The position numbers and the translations under genes are program-made. From Heterocephalus glaber (Eukaryota > Chordata > Mammalia > Rodentia > Bathyergidae): a stretch of 64,000 bases of DNA. The stretch lies in contig NW_004624784.1 of the NCBI RefSeq assembly GCF_000247695.1, forward strand, positions 8,496,519 to 8,560,518. Direction: 5' to 3'. The notes below the pieces were generated by a model. It saw only the letters and a list, made by a program, of their open reading frames with translations. It did no database searches and was not told where the DNA came from. Below are positions 24,596 through 36,145 of the stretch, piece by piece; within the stretch, counting starts at the first letter, position 1; every line of letters begins with the position of its first letter.

Positions 24596-26639
24596 GCCTT
24601 ACTAAAGATGGTGCTAGTTTATTTATCCCAGCAATGTTCTTCATGTAGATAGATGTTAAACTGTGTGACACATTTTTAAATGAAATTTTAATTACTTTCT
24701 GCTATTCTCAGCTCATTGCAATCAGCATCCATCTTGCTTGAAGATAAAACAAAAGAAAACAAAAAAAGGGAGCTCACTGGAGGAGCAAAGCCCTTTTCCT
24801 GAGTGGGAGACAGAAGCCCATTGTCAGTGGCAGCTGTTGGACACCTTCCCCAAGCACAGGCTCAACTGCCAGAAGGTTTGGGAGGTCTTGAGCTTTCCAC
24901 TGATGGCTCTTCCTCTCTAATGAGGTCACCTCTCAGCACAGTAGGTGGGACAGAGACCAGAAATGCAGATTGCAATTAGTCTTTGTTTCCAGATATCTCC
25001 CATAGCTTCCAAACAGCCTCAGGAACTAAAATTGGGGACAGCTCCTCTACAAATACATAAAATAGCTGGGTAAGGCACATCTTTTATTGAACATCACCTA
25101 AGTGCCAAGTGCTGTTCGGTGCTGTCTTTTCTACAAAGCACATGCAGATTCAGAGTGGCTCCATTTTCATAGAAATGACACTAGCCAGCAGTTCACATAG
25201 AGACGGCTATATAACAGTAAAAGCTTTGTCATCTACAATTTTATGTAGTCAGAGTAGTCACATTATCTCCAGTATGCCAGCTACGCCTCCACACACACAC
25301 ACATACAACATACAGTTCAGAGGCTTTAAACGACCTGCTGTAGCCCCCACTCTCAGTACCATATTCTACAAAATGAGAATAATACCATCATACCTATGTG
25401 AGCTGTTAGAATTTCATTATGTGAGAAAACACTTTAAAAATGCATGTATCCTCTACAAACAAAGCATCTGATAGTAATTAGCCCTAAAATACATATATCT
25501 ATGAGTATCACCTAGAGAATGTAAGCGAATAAACATCTGTTCACCCCTCCTCTCACTTTTTGTGGGACCTGACATAAGCCTGAGTTGAGAACGACAGAGT
25601 CCCCCTGGCCAGCGAGGCTGGGGTGGTTCAGGACACATGGGTGTGGCTCTCAGCAGCCATTGCAATCTCTGCTGTCCCCAAGGCTAGGATTAGGATGTTC
25701 AAGTTTCCATGGCAACAAGCTGCCACTCAGCTCCCAGCCTGCCAGATCAATTGCCTGGGCCAGCATTGGCCTGCTTACTTTTTTGTTTTATGAGCTTTTC
25801 TTCTTAAAAAAAATTGCCAGAGCAGATTCTGTGTCTTATTTGGATTTTTCTATCATCATAATTCCTGAATCATTTTTAGATATGATTGCAAACCAGTACA
25901 GTAATTCTCTTTTCTCTAGATATTCCTCTTAGGGAGACAGAATGAAGGGTAGAACTCAAAACAAAATTCTACTTGAATCCCAGCCCAAAGTTGAGAAAGC
26001 AGGCATTCATCCAAGGGAAAACATTCATTTGCTGGAGTTTGGTCAGGATGCAAAGGCTCTCATCCAAATCTCTGGTACATCTCCTTGTCTTAAATTTATT
26101 GATACACAACCATCTGTATGGGCATATTTATCAGGCATCACCATAGATACTTTCAGATTCACTCAATCCTCACAGAGCTTTGGGTGGTGGGCATTGCTGT
26201 TCTCTTTATTTAAGGGGAAGACTCTGCAAAGTCTCAACAATGCCACTTTTCCCAGGGTGGGGTCTCTTCCACTCTACTATGCCACTTTTCTGTGTGGTCA
26301 TATTAATGGGCCTCTTCATTCTTTGCAGGGAGATTAGTGGCAACCAAGATAAAACAGAAGCCACTGGGTGACTGTCTCAATTCCCCATTCTCCAACTTTT
26401 GGCTAAGAGCTTCCACATCAGTTTCTGGCTTCAGGATCAGACCAACTAGTCAAGGACTCTCAAAGAGAAAGATTGCCCATGTTGTCTTCTGACCAAGAAT
26501 CCTGAAAGTCATTTGGTACTTTGGGTAGAACCAGCACCTCCACAGGATCCTGGGTGGGCTTTCAGTCTCAGGACTCTTTTCCAAGACAAGGCTACTCATC
26601 CCCATGCAGTTTGGCTAGGTCTGTGCTTCTCTAACTTGA
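24596..26639. other. No gene seen; scattered weak MIR-like pieces
   Basis: Frames of 115-131 codons (25109, 25585, 25942) have no recognisable domains. MIR-like words occur at 25,085-25,130 ('cctaagtgccaagtgctgtt'), 25,350-25,450 ('ctacaaaatgagaataatac') and 26,150-26,240 ('gattcactcaatcctcacag'), all too degraded for a firm call. 'cacacacacaca' at about 25,293 is a minor CA tract. Confidence 0.4.
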
Positions 26640-26739
26640 TGGGGCAGATAGCATGCCTTGAGTAGAACAATGACAATAAAAGATGTGTTCAAAAAGGATT
26701 AATCCAAAGGCCATATGCAAATTGGATATTAATACTGAC

Positions 26740-26880
26740 ATTGGACTCAGAGAAACCAACTAGGAAACCATTCTAACAATCCAGGTGAGGAATGATAATG
26801 TCAAGTGGATAGGGCCAAGGGGAAAGAGAGGAAAATGGATAAATGGAAGGGTGGGATACAGGAATAATCAGAAGGACTAG
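26740..26880 (+). repeat. Ancient mammalian interspersed repeat, internal part
   Basis: 'gaaaccattctaacaatcca' followed by 'ggtgaggaatgataatgtca' matches the internal segment 'ggaggctattgcaatagtcc...aggcgagagatgatggtggc' of a widespread mammalian repeat. Related segments lie at 27.8-28.3 and 30.0-30.9 kb. Confidence 0.45.
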
Positions 26881-27789
26881 GAATGAATTGAAGAGGTAGA
26901 TCTAAAACCTTAGAGCTAGATGGCTATAACTAAAAGAATCCTCAAAATTCCATAATCTCTATCTTCCTGTCCTTCTTTAAATTTCTTTTCTTCAAATATT
27001 AACAACCAGGATAAACTCATCCTTCTTATATTCACTTTTTGGTGTTTCATTTAATTACTTATATTGTTACCATATTGCTTTCTGCTACTTTTCATTGCAG
27101 ATGGATTAGCTAAACTTTGTTTTGCCGCCAGGGAACAAACTGAATTACTATTTATAATGTCGTTTCTATGGAAAATGAATTGTAAATTTCAAACAGCCTT
27201 GCAAATAGAATTTTGGAATATGGAGTTGTGGACTTCTTATTTCATTTTATTTGAAAAAGAGATATTCTTATAGTAGATTTTGTATTGACTCTCAGAAGAA
27301 AGGTAAAATTGAAAAGCATGTATTTGCATAAAAATTAGAATTTAAAGGATGAAAATCATTGAAAAGTAGACAGTAGGAAGAATAGAGGCAGTAGTGTATT
27401 TTGTTTGTTCAGCTAGTTTACCACTGAAAGAAAAATCAGCACAAACTCTCCTTCATATAAAATAAAAAAATAAATCAACTTTACTATGGTGAAAATTAAT
27501 TATAACTACGTGAAGATAAATTGCCATTTTAAAAGGAACCTATTTCAGTGATCTGAGTTGTGAAGAATGAATTATGATATCAAGCAATGTAAATGTATTG
27601 GGCAAAAGTGGATCGAGTTGCACATTCTAGTGTAAATTGATTTAAATCAGTGCACTTGACAATGACAAAGGAAAGGTTGCCTGCCTGGTGCTGTCTATGC
27701 AGAAACCAATGAGTCACCTGGAGTTGGTGTGCATGCCTTTCTGCAGGGATCTGCTGTTGAGAGTATCATTTATGATCCTAGTTTTTGTG
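26881..27789. other. No gene seen; AT-rich unassigned sequence
   Basis: AT-rich, with one 69-codon frame and nothing recognisable. Confidence 0.4.
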
Positions 27790-28330
27790 TTTGATTCAAC
27801 TCAGCAAGTCTTTATTAAATAAACACCTCTCATATGCTAGCACCAATATAGAAGAAGAAGCATATGACCCTTCCCTGCCATTAAGGAACTTGTAACTTAG
27901 TAGGAGAGACAAGACAAAGATATGTAAGTTGGTTAAAATATGTAAAACATAGATTATTTTCTGTTACCAAATTGTTGGATAGATTTTTGCTGCTGACATA
28001 CTGGAAGAGACGAAACAGGGAAAGAGCGACCTCTATGCACAGAAGTGGTCTGGGGAGACTTTGTAAAGGAAGAAAAATTGAGGAAGAATTAGAGTGGATT
28101 CAGCATGAAATGTCACCACCCAGAGAAAATGGACAGATGTGCTGGTGAGGAAGAAGGATAGTCAGAGCCTCACCCTGAGGGGTCTTCATCAGACATTATA
28201 GAAGAGGAAGTCTAGATAGTTGAGAGGTGGGCAGATTTTGAAGGCCTAGAATACCTGAGTATGTATGGACTTGTTGCACCAAGTAACAGGAGCAAAATGT
28301 GACTGCCAAGACCATGTGGTATTAAGCAAA
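27790..28330 (+). repeat. Ancient mammalian interspersed repeat, 5' and middle part
   Basis: Starts with 'caactcagcaagtctttatt' and 'aacacctctcatatgctagc', then 'ttccctgccattaaggaact' and 'gttgagaggtgggcagattt', with 'gaaggcctagaatacctgag' near its end. The order matches the same ancient repeat as at 29.97 kb. Confidence 0.5.
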
Positions 28331-29969
28331 ACCACAGAAGCAGAGCAAAGGCAAGTAATGGTGCTGGTGCATGCTCTTCACCAGGACATCACTGGCCATG
28401 TTGATGTACTGGATGAAGAGCTTTAGAGTAATGGTTCTGGCATGCCTCTGGCTCTTAAATAAAAACACCCAAATAGAAAATGGACAAGGGGAATAGCCTT
28501 AACCTAAAAATGTCAACTGAAACTACATTGAAAGAAATAAGAGTCCAGATAGAAAAAAGTCTTACAAAACAAAGACTGAAGCTGAGGGACTCTTGTCAAT
28601 TTTCACAGGCTGTAGCCCAGTCAGGCCTCACATGTGGGAACTCAAGAGAGTAAAGATATAGCTGAATCGAATTGACTATCTTTCATGATCCTGAACTGAT
28701 TCACTGTAAGTGAAAATTGGCTCACTGCTGGGGAGGCTAGAAGTGATTAGTCAATTGGATATGGTCAGGAGACATTCCCTTGTTGACAAATTCAATGAAT
28801 TTTTCACTTTTAAGGCATTGTATAGAAAAGGCCATAAAGTTATCTGATTAGTGCGCATTGTCTGAGAACCCCCACTTTTCTCACTATTGACTAAAGCTAA
28901 AACAATAACAAAAGGATCTGTAATGCACTGTCGTTTTTATCCCGGCTTTTCACTTCTGTCATCAACATTCAGGAAAGCTTTTCTTACAGTGGCAAGGTTT
29001 TCTGAGTGATCCAAGGCCTCACCAGTGGCCCTCAGCCTTCATTTCCTTAGCATTGCCACTCCCATTAGGCAGTGATCTGTTCTTCTCCCCAGTGCCATGA
29101 GTACAGAGCTAGATGCCATCAGCCCACCTGTCCATAGCCTCAGGACTCAGTAGCTGACTTGGATGGGAAGGATGGGAAGTGAATTTTGGAGTCAACCACC
29201 CACCAGAAGGATCCTTAGCATGACTGTAGGCTCAGGGGTGGAAGGTAAAGGGGATAGGGGAGATGAAGTGAGACTCTGGCTGCTTCTTAACTGCACAAAA
29301 CACCCCTTCAGTGCACTACCTTTCAATAACTGGTACATCCTAGACCTTGGTCATTTAAGTGTAGATTTGGAGTGGATCTCAGAAAAAAAAAAACTAAGAA
29401 ATGATTAAAAAGCAGCCCAAATTTAAGACTTTTAAAATTAGTTAGAGGAGCAAGCTACCTCTCCCTGAGTCTGGGTGCAGCAAAGTTACTATTTGAACTT
29501 CAGGGTCAGAGATCAGGTCTTACTCTGTTGACATAGTCCCTGTGAAGGGGAAACAGTAAGGCCTACCTTTGCAAACAAGATCCAAGTGTGAAGGCTGCAG
29601 AAGCCTTGCTATGGTCTGGCTGCATCACCACTGTGCTGCATTTGTGCTTTTCTGCTTTGAGTATTACAAGTTCCATTTCTTTTTTTGACAAGTGGAAACT
29701 GTAACTGCCACACATCTCCTGGCATCTTCTATTCTCCAAGGCAACATATGAAACAAGTCAGTGTAAAATGTTCTAAAAATATCTGTGTAATGCTGGAAAA
29801 TGCATATTTCCAACATGTTCTCTTTCTGAGCACTTTGTCTTGGCAGCAAGCATTACCTTTTCATGCTTGTATTCTTTATTTGTCGGGCCCATCTTTAGCC
29901 AGGTGATTTTGCTTTTATTCATGTTCTTTATGAAATTGGCTCAAGTATAAGAACATGGAGCATTTTTAA
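28331..29969. other. No gene seen; unassigned sequence
   Basis: No repeat or coding similarity recognised. Short frames only (up to 81 codons). Confidence 0.4.
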
Positions 29970-30890
29970 GTACCATTATTCATCCAATCAACAAAACTGT
30001 TGAACACTCATTGATATTCCTTGGTTTGGGTGCTGAACATAAAAAGGTAAAAAAATTTGATCACTCCTTCAAAAACTTGTAGCAGGTAAACAGACAAGTC
30101 AATAATATAATGTGGAAATAGGCAAGTACATAAATAATTATCATACAGAGTGATGTATCTGATATAGAAGCCATAATATACAGTAGGAGCTTGAAAGAAG
30201 AGTGTGAAAGATCAGAGAAGACTTAGTGGAAGAGAGTGAGTTCTCCAGTATATGTAAGAGTGCAGGAGGAAGAAAGCAATGAAAGGGTATTCCTTTCAGG
30301 AAGATGCATGAGCACAATTAGGTGTGATCTGAAGCAGCATGGAAGCTAGAGAGAACCGTAAGCAACTCCGCATGCCTAGCGCAGGGAGTGTGTATGGGAA
30401 GTGATTGGAGTAGAGTTGGGGATACAGACTCTGTAGGTCTTTGTATCCCATGTAAGGAGCTTTTTACTCAGTTATCCCATTAGCTGGGATAGCAAACAGT
30501 GCAAAGTATGAAGAAAGGAGGTGACATCATCATATTAGTGCTTTGTTCAGATGACCTTGACCTAAGTAAGAAGAACAAATTATAGAGGGTTGAGGCAGAA
30601 GCAAGAAAACCAGATAGATTTTCTTGCCGGTATTCAAGGTAAGGTCTGTAAAAGCCAGAACCCTGGCAATATCAATGATTTGAAGGAAGAGATAGGTAGG
30701 GATGTTGAGGGAGAATTGACAGAATGTGGTTATGGGGTGGGATGTGTGTGTGTGTGTATGTAGATATTTCCCAGGTTTCTAGCTTAGACATGTGGGTTAA
30801 TGATGAGATGCTGACACCTTTAGGAATCTGAGCCAGAGAACAAGTTTGGGTAAAAAGATGAGTTGAGCTTCATTAGAGGTGGGCTTATGC
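29970..30890 (+). repeat. Long copy of an ancient mammalian interspersed repeat
   Basis: About 0.9 kb in consensus order: 'attcatccaatcaacaaaac', 'ttgggtgctgaacataaaaa', 'cttgtagcaggtaaacagac', 'gatcagagaagacttagtgg', 'tgtaggtctttgtatcccat', 'gaaaggaggtgacatcatca', 'tttcccaggtttctagctta' and 'gaacaagtttgggtaaaaag'. A small TG run at 30743-30757 lies inside. The family name was not resolved, but the ordered agreement along the full length makes the identification as a repeat solid. Confidence 0.6.
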
Positions 30891-31049
30891 ATGAAAATTT
30901 AAAGTGCACAGTTGCCTATATGAATTTGGGGTTAAGAAGAAAGGCCTGGGCTTGACAAGTAAATGTGGGAGGGTGTCTGATGTGTACAAGTTGCAAGGGT
31001 ACTGGAAAGGGAAAGAACGTGGGAGATGTGGGGAACGCAGATGTTTGAT

Positions 31050-31165
31050 GATCAGATCTGGGTTGGAGGCCTGGCTCTACCCCTGGGCTTGCTGTGTGAC
31101 ATTGGGAAAGTCCTGTAACCACACCGAGCCTTTCTTTTCTCAATTAGGAAATAAAGGCTATATTA
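31050..31165 (-). mobile_element. MIR SINE (minus strand)
   Basis: 'gatctgggttggaggcctgg', 'cttgctgtgtgacattggga', 'aagtcctgtaaccacaccga' and 'ctcaattaggaaataaagg' form the complement of MIR in order. Confidence 0.75.
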
Positions 31166-31169
31166 TGGT

Positions 31170-31380
31170 ATTGTTTGGTTATTTATTCAGTCATTAATTA
31201 AGCAAATACTGAGTTCTTTCTATATACATGTATCTGGAAATGCTACTTGTGAACAAAACAAAGACCATGCTCTGAGCTGGTTTTCAGCATTGTGTTAGAG
31301 CAGGAAAACAGACATTCAACATATAATAGCAGAAACAATTACCAATGGGGAAAATCCACAAACTTTTATAAGGTGACTGT
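31170..31380 (+). repeat. Ancient mammalian interspersed repeat, 5' part
   Basis: 'ggttatttattcagtcatta', 'gcaaatactgagttctttct', 'gtgaacaaaacaaagaccat' and 'gaaaacagacattcaacata' match the 5' part of the same repeat as at 29.97 kb. Confidence 0.5.
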
Positions 31381-32250
31381 AAGACCCCTGGCCCAATTGA
31401 GTGAATCTTCAAACAGTTCCAGCAAGGGCGGTGACATTTGTTATCACTGTTTATGGAATAATGCAGGTAGACTCCAGGTTCCAGTGAGTGCAGGAGCAAA
31501 TGAGAGGGGAGAAATTAACAATAATGAACAAAGATGACTATTGCAGAGCTTAACTGGTAAGAGAAATAATTATTTCAAGGCTGTGTAGAGAAGACTGGTG
31601 GTAGAGGAAAGGTTTGGGGTTTGGGGGATATGAGTCTTGAACATGTTGATAGGGAGGAAAGAGGGAAAGAAGCAAAGAAAGTATCCTTTCGGAGACAGCA
31701 TGTGAAGATCAAGAGGGTGTATGCATTTTAAAATGTAGGAGTGGTACATGGTGGGCACTTAAAAATGGTGTTAACTATGATGTAAGCATGGATGCTGTGT
31801 TACTCAGACTTCTGCAGAGACAGAACCAAGAAGTAAAAATAGTAAAGAGAAAGAAGAGGCAGGATTGCCAGGTCTGGGGAAGACTGTTGTGAAAGGAAAG
31901 ACTAGAGTGGTTGTAGTTCTGTGAAAGGAGAAAAAGCAGAGAGCTGCTTGGTGGAGTAAGCTGGAATCAGAAGAACAGGGCCTTATGTTCTCATTCCTCT
32001 GAGACTCAGGAAAGGAGGATTAGGTGGACTAAAAGGCAAATATTGAAGTGGAGAAACACTGCAGACTGGTGGTCTTTGATGTTCTTCATAAAGAAAACAG
32101 TATCTCTGGTGGAAGGCTTGCAGCAGGTGCTACAGGGACTGGGAAAGGCTGCTAGGTAGACCTGGAGGTGATGGGTCAGGAATAAATGGGGTGATTTTTC
32201 CCCCTCATTTGTCGAGGACAGTCATGATTTAAGCTTGTTCTGGTTACTAT
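31381..32250. other. Purine-rich sequence, possibly old repeat body
   Basis: The plus strand is G/A-rich from about 31.55 kb ('gagggaaagaagcaaagaaa', 'gaaagagaaagaagaggcag'-like text). It may continue the ancient repeat before it. Nothing coding. Confidence 0.35.
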
Positions 32251-33104
32251 TTCCATTGTATCCTTTTTGATTTTTAATTCAATCAGTCTGAAATATATAT
32301 ATTTCAGGTCACCCCAGAGAAAAGCAATGAAGACTTTAAGACAAAAGATGATTCCCTAATCAGGAAACCAAACAAAAAACACATCCCAAATTAAGACCAA
32401 CTTGCATATTTTGCTTACACACTTGAGCCATACAGTAATTTAGTTCACAGGATTAGATCCTGTACAGAAATGCTTGGCTCGAATGTCTCAATCACCTAAA
32501 GCATTTACAATGTAGTTAATTAAAATTCGATTGCTGAGCAGATGCCCACACCCAAATTGAAAATATTTCATGCCTATTTTCACATTAAATCAAATCAATG
32601 AGAACTTTTTTTGTTCATACTGATTCTGACTGGAGTAGTTGTTAATGCATGCTTCTGCTCTCTTTATCTGCTTTCTCTATATATAATATTCCTACTTCTC
32701 ACACACTGACAGTTTGTGTTTGGAAATCTAATTTTTATGCCATTGTTTAGATCATCAGCTTCTGATATTTTTTATCTCAGGCTCCTCCATGCTCCTAAAA
32801 TTTACTCAGGATTGCGAAGTTCTTTTATTTGTGTTGGCTATTTGAATAGATACTTATAGAAAATAAACCTGAGAAAATTTAAATATTTATTAACCCATTT
32901 AAAAAGAGCAGTACTGTTATTATATATTACAAATAATATTATACGAAAAATACATTTTCCAAGAAAAAAAATTGAGCATTTTTTACATTTTTATAAAATA
33001 TCTTTAATATTTAGCTTAAAAAGATAGCTGAATTCTTATATCTGCTTCTACATTCAGTCTACTGTGATTGTTCTTGTTGAAATACATAAAGAATTCCCAG
33101 TCTC
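32251..33104. other. No gene seen; very AT-rich, repeat-poor
   Basis: AT-rich, with no open frame above 60 codons and no recognised repeat. Confidence 0.4.
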
Positions 33105-33390
33105 ACACAAATATGTCATTTCTTTGTCTGTTCTCTGTTGCCAACAACACAAGAGGTTTTTTAAGATTCAAGGTTCTGGGAGTTCAAGATCAAGAGGCCA
33201 CATTTAGTGACGGCCTTCTCCCTGGCTGAGTCCCAGGGTAGCCCAAGTTACCACATGGCAGGAGACAAGTAACATGTGTGCATCTCTTCTCCCATTTCTT
33301 ATAGAGCCACCAGCATTCAATCATGGGAGCTCCAGGCTGATGATTTTATCTAATCCCAATCACCTCGCAAGGACCCCACCTCTAAAAACC
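33105..33390 (-). mobile_element. ERVL-MaLR type LTR fragment, left part
   Basis: Reads as a reversed MaLR LTR: 'gaggccacatttagtgacgg', 'ccttctccctggctgagtcc', 'ttcttatagagccaccagca', 'ttcaatcatgggagctccag', 'ctaatcccaatcacctcgca'. Interrupted after 33390 by a retroposed insert; the rest of the LTR is at 33716-33815. Confidence 0.6.
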
Positions 33391-33707
33391 TGGAGTAGGT
33401 TTGCAATAGGATGGCCTAGGTCTGACATCAGCCTGAGGTGTGGGATCCCAGCACTCCCTCTCAGGACCCATATGTAGAAGCTCTTGCAGGTTTCCTCGAG
33501 ATTTGGACAGAATAAAAAAACACAGACACCAAGAAGAGCTTGCTGTTGTGGCTTTCCTCACGATAGCCCACTTTGCTTCCTCCAAGTTGTGCTTTCATCT
33601 TTCCTCTTTTACTCAGCCCAAGCTTGCTCTGCAGAGGCAGTTTCTCCCTCACTCTTCACTTTTACTTTTTGAAATAAACTTCACCACTGCTTAAAAAATA
33701 AAATAAA
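33391..33707 (+). mobile_element. Retroposed polyadenylated sequence of unknown source
   Basis: The insert is flanked by an 8-bp duplication, taaaaacc, at 33383-33390 and 33708-33715. It ends with a polyadenylation signal aataaa (33673-33678), a 'cttcaccactgctt' stretch and then an A-rich tail from 33693, all as expected of LINE-mediated retroposition. The body is not recognised. The signal-to-tail text resembles the R region of an endogenous retroviral LTR, so the source may be an LTR-terminated transcript. An 84-codon plus-strand frame (33440-33694) and minus-strand frames show no recognisable similarity. Confidence 0.65.
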
Positions 33708-33715
33708 TAAAAACC

Positions 33716-33815
33716 ATAGTAAAACTGAGTCTTCACCCTCTTAATACTGCAAAGTAAGGATTGAATTTCAACACATGAATGCTTGGGAGACCCAATTCAA
33801 ATCATAGTCATGTGG
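33716..33815 (-). mobile_element. ERVL-MaLR type LTR fragment, right part
   Basis: Continues the LTR after the insert: 'aaaactgagtcttcaccctc', 'aatactgcaaagtaaggatt', 'gaatttcaacacatgaatgc', 'caattcaaatcatagtca', the usual MaLR terminus in reverse. Confidence 0.65.
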
Positions 33816-34013
33816 GGAGTATTTTAATAGACTGCAAAGATAACTGTGGATATTTTTATCACTATACCAAAGCTTGGCAAATGGCAGTATCTTAAAAGCT
33901 AGTTGCAATATGGAACCTGAAATCACATCAGTTAGCTTTTTTATGCCATTACATTAAAATCCATTGGTTTGCCTTGTATTTTTGAATGTACTGCTAATAC
34001 ATGCATGCTTTAT

Positions 34014-34228
34014 TTGTTGTTATTTTTGTTTTTGTTTTTTGTGGTACTGGAAATTGAACCCAAGGCTTTCACAGTGAACTTCATCTCCAGCCCTTTCTTT
34101 TATTTTTCATTTTGAGACAAGTTCTCACTAAATTGCTAAGCTGCCCAGGCTGTGCTTGGATTTGCTATTCTCATGCCTTAACCTTCCAAAGTCCTAGGGT
34201 TACAAGCATGTTCCACCATGCCTGCCTC
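34014..34228 (-). mobile_element. B1-dID composite SINE
   Basis: A T-rich tail complement is followed by the complement of an ID ('gtactggaaattgaacccaa', 'cttcatctccagccc') and then of a B1 ('attttgagacaagttctcac', 'ctgcccaggctgtgcttgga', 'gggttacaagcatgttccac'). Order and content match the B1-dID family, diverged from consensus. Confidence 0.85.
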
Positions 34229-34498
34229 TGCGTGATTTTTTGATGTCATCTATTGGTACACTGAATTAAGCAAAAGTTTTGACACCAATAACATATAGAG
34301 AATATATAATATTAAAAATTGTATCCATTAGTGTTGCCACAGTTTCACCTGAAAATATCTTTATAAAGTATTGGAAAGCTATTAAGCTCATGTTAGTATA
34401 TATAAGCTTTCCAAAGTGCTAATTTTTGCTTGAAAGCTTGAATTTTATCACCAGCCACAAATCCAACAAAGTTGTTTCCTTAAAACAAGCTCACTTCA

Positions 34499-34581
34499 GG
34501 GCCGGGGATTTAGCTCAGTGGTTCCGCCGCATGCCTCGCAAGTGCAAGGTCCAGAGTTCAATCCCCGGTACCAAAAAAAAT
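34499..34581 (+). mobile_element. ID SINE, young insertion with perfect TSD
   Basis: tRNA-like SINE with an A box 'tagctcagtgg' (34511-34521), a B box 'gagttcaatcc' (34556-34566) and an A-tail. It is flanked by a perfect 12-bp target-site duplication aagctcacttca at 34487-34498 and 34582-34593. After the A box it carries 'ttccgccgcatgcctcgcaa' instead of the usual ID 'tagagcgcttgcc', which marks a particular subfamily. A 68-codon frame that crosses it is incidental. Confidence 0.95.
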
Positions 34582-34593
34582 AAGCTCACTTCA

Positions 34594-36038
34594 TTCAGTT
34601 TTAAGAAATGTCTTCCAAGTAACCAAGTTTGAGTAACTTTAGTTTGTCTGTCACTAGTTATTTCAAGTGAAAATGGTGACCCATAGAAAATGTGACCAGT
34701 TGCACTAACAGCTCAGTTGTACGTGGTAACCATCCCATCCCACTTCCACCCATAGCAGAAGAGCTTTATTTACCCTCCCATTTCGTCATGAGTAGTATTC
34801 CCCACATTGCCACTCTTTTCTCACCTTGTATCTATTTAAGTCTCTACTATAATCAGGCAGTCCATATACATACTAGATTATCTTGGTTGTTTTTTAAAAC
34901 TATTTCTTTAAGTTGTGGATTTAGCCAAATTATGGAGTCTTCCAAAGGCCACTTCTCAGACTTCTCACTCTTTCTCAGTATTCAGTACATTTTGCCTAGA
35001 TTCGTAGAAGACACACAGCAAAGTTATCAAATAATGAATTTAATGGATGGATGAAATTAATTAGGGTTTCTCTTAGGTGGTGTCATTTACAGCATATCTT
35101 TGTTAAACTGAATTATTAAAACAAGCAGTATCAACCAAAACAGTAAACATCTTAATGGCTTGTGTTTATCTCCATCAGCAAATTTATATTTGGGTACGTT
35201 TCTTCAATAATAAATTACAATACATTATTTCTAACATTTGTTATCTCTAGAGACTAACATTACCAGTTGAAAACTAAAATCTAGCATCTTCTTTGGTGCA
35301 AGATGAGCTTTTCTACAGCATGATTTCCTATTGAAGAGAGTGATTGATTTATTTATTCTTTCTGAATTATATCTAGGTACCTATGGCAACTTCACAAATC
35401 AATGTTGTAATATCACCTATGGCTTGTTGAAACGTATTTGTGAAATTTAATAACATTTTTAAAAACTTACATTAGTATAGTTTCTCAAATTTGATGATCA
35501 GGTATATTCTATTTTATTAAGTTATTCAAGTTTATTAAAATTTATAGTTTATTAAAGTTTATTAAAAGTTGTAGTCTGTGTTTCATATATTTAAATTTGG
35601 TGTATTTGTTAAACGTTGGTTTTAACCAACAGTGAACAATCAGTTCATTTCTGTGTAAGCATCTAATTAGAAATAAAATAATTCTTGATAATTGGTAAAA
35701 TACAATTGCAGAAAGAAGTACAGTAGCAGATAAGTCTCTATTTTCAGTTCACCCATCTCCTTCAGTACCATTCCCTTGAGTAGCTGCTACACTTTTGGGT
35801 GAAATTCATTAGATGCTGTGAAGATAAAAGAGAAATCTATGGTGTGGCCCTTATCATTATGAATTTATCCTTTAAGATTTTTTCTATATATGTAAACATG
35901 TGTTCTATGCAAAGAGATTTATTTCAATTAAATGAGTCTTTAAAAAGAAAATCCAGTTGAAGGTTTTAGTAAGCTGATTTTCAAATATTGTTTCAATGCC
36001 CCCTCACAATGATCAGCTCTGTTATTCATTACTGTGCA
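34594..36038. other. No gene seen; AT-rich sequence with a cryptic tandem repeat
   Basis: A 120-codon frame at 34692-35054 has no recognised similarity. At 35513-35570 the word 'agtttattaaa' and close variants recur about four times. No interspersed repeat identified. Confidence 0.4.
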
Positions 36039-36050
36039 TAGCTCCCTCTT

Positions 36051-36133
36051 ATTTTTTAGTACTGGGGATCGAACTCGGGACCTTGAGCTTGTAAGGCAAG
36101 CGGCAGAACGACTGAGCTAAATCCTCAGCCCTG
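36051..36133 (-). mobile_element. ID SINE, young insertion with perfect TSD
   Basis: The complement of an ID: 'gtactggggatcgaactcgg', 'gaccttgagcttgtaaggca', 'gaacgactgagctaaatcct', 'cagccct'. It is flanked by a perfect 12-bp duplication tagctccctctt at 36039-36050 and 36134-36145. On the sense strand it shows 'gttctgccgcttgcc' after the A box, the same variant as the copy at 34499. Confidence 0.95.
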
Positions 36134-36145
36134 TAGCTCCCTCTT

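Noticed and set aside
25942..26337. A 131-codon plus-strand frame
   Set aside because: Overlaps weak MIR-like sequence and has no recognisable similarity.
33440..33694. The 84-codon frame within the retroposed insert as a processed pseudogene
   Set aside because: The product matches no protein I recognise, and frames are open on both strands, so coding origin is not supported.
34511..34566. A tRNA-gene-like A box and B box
   Set aside because: The sequence is an ID SINE with an A-tail and target-site duplication, not a functional tRNA gene.
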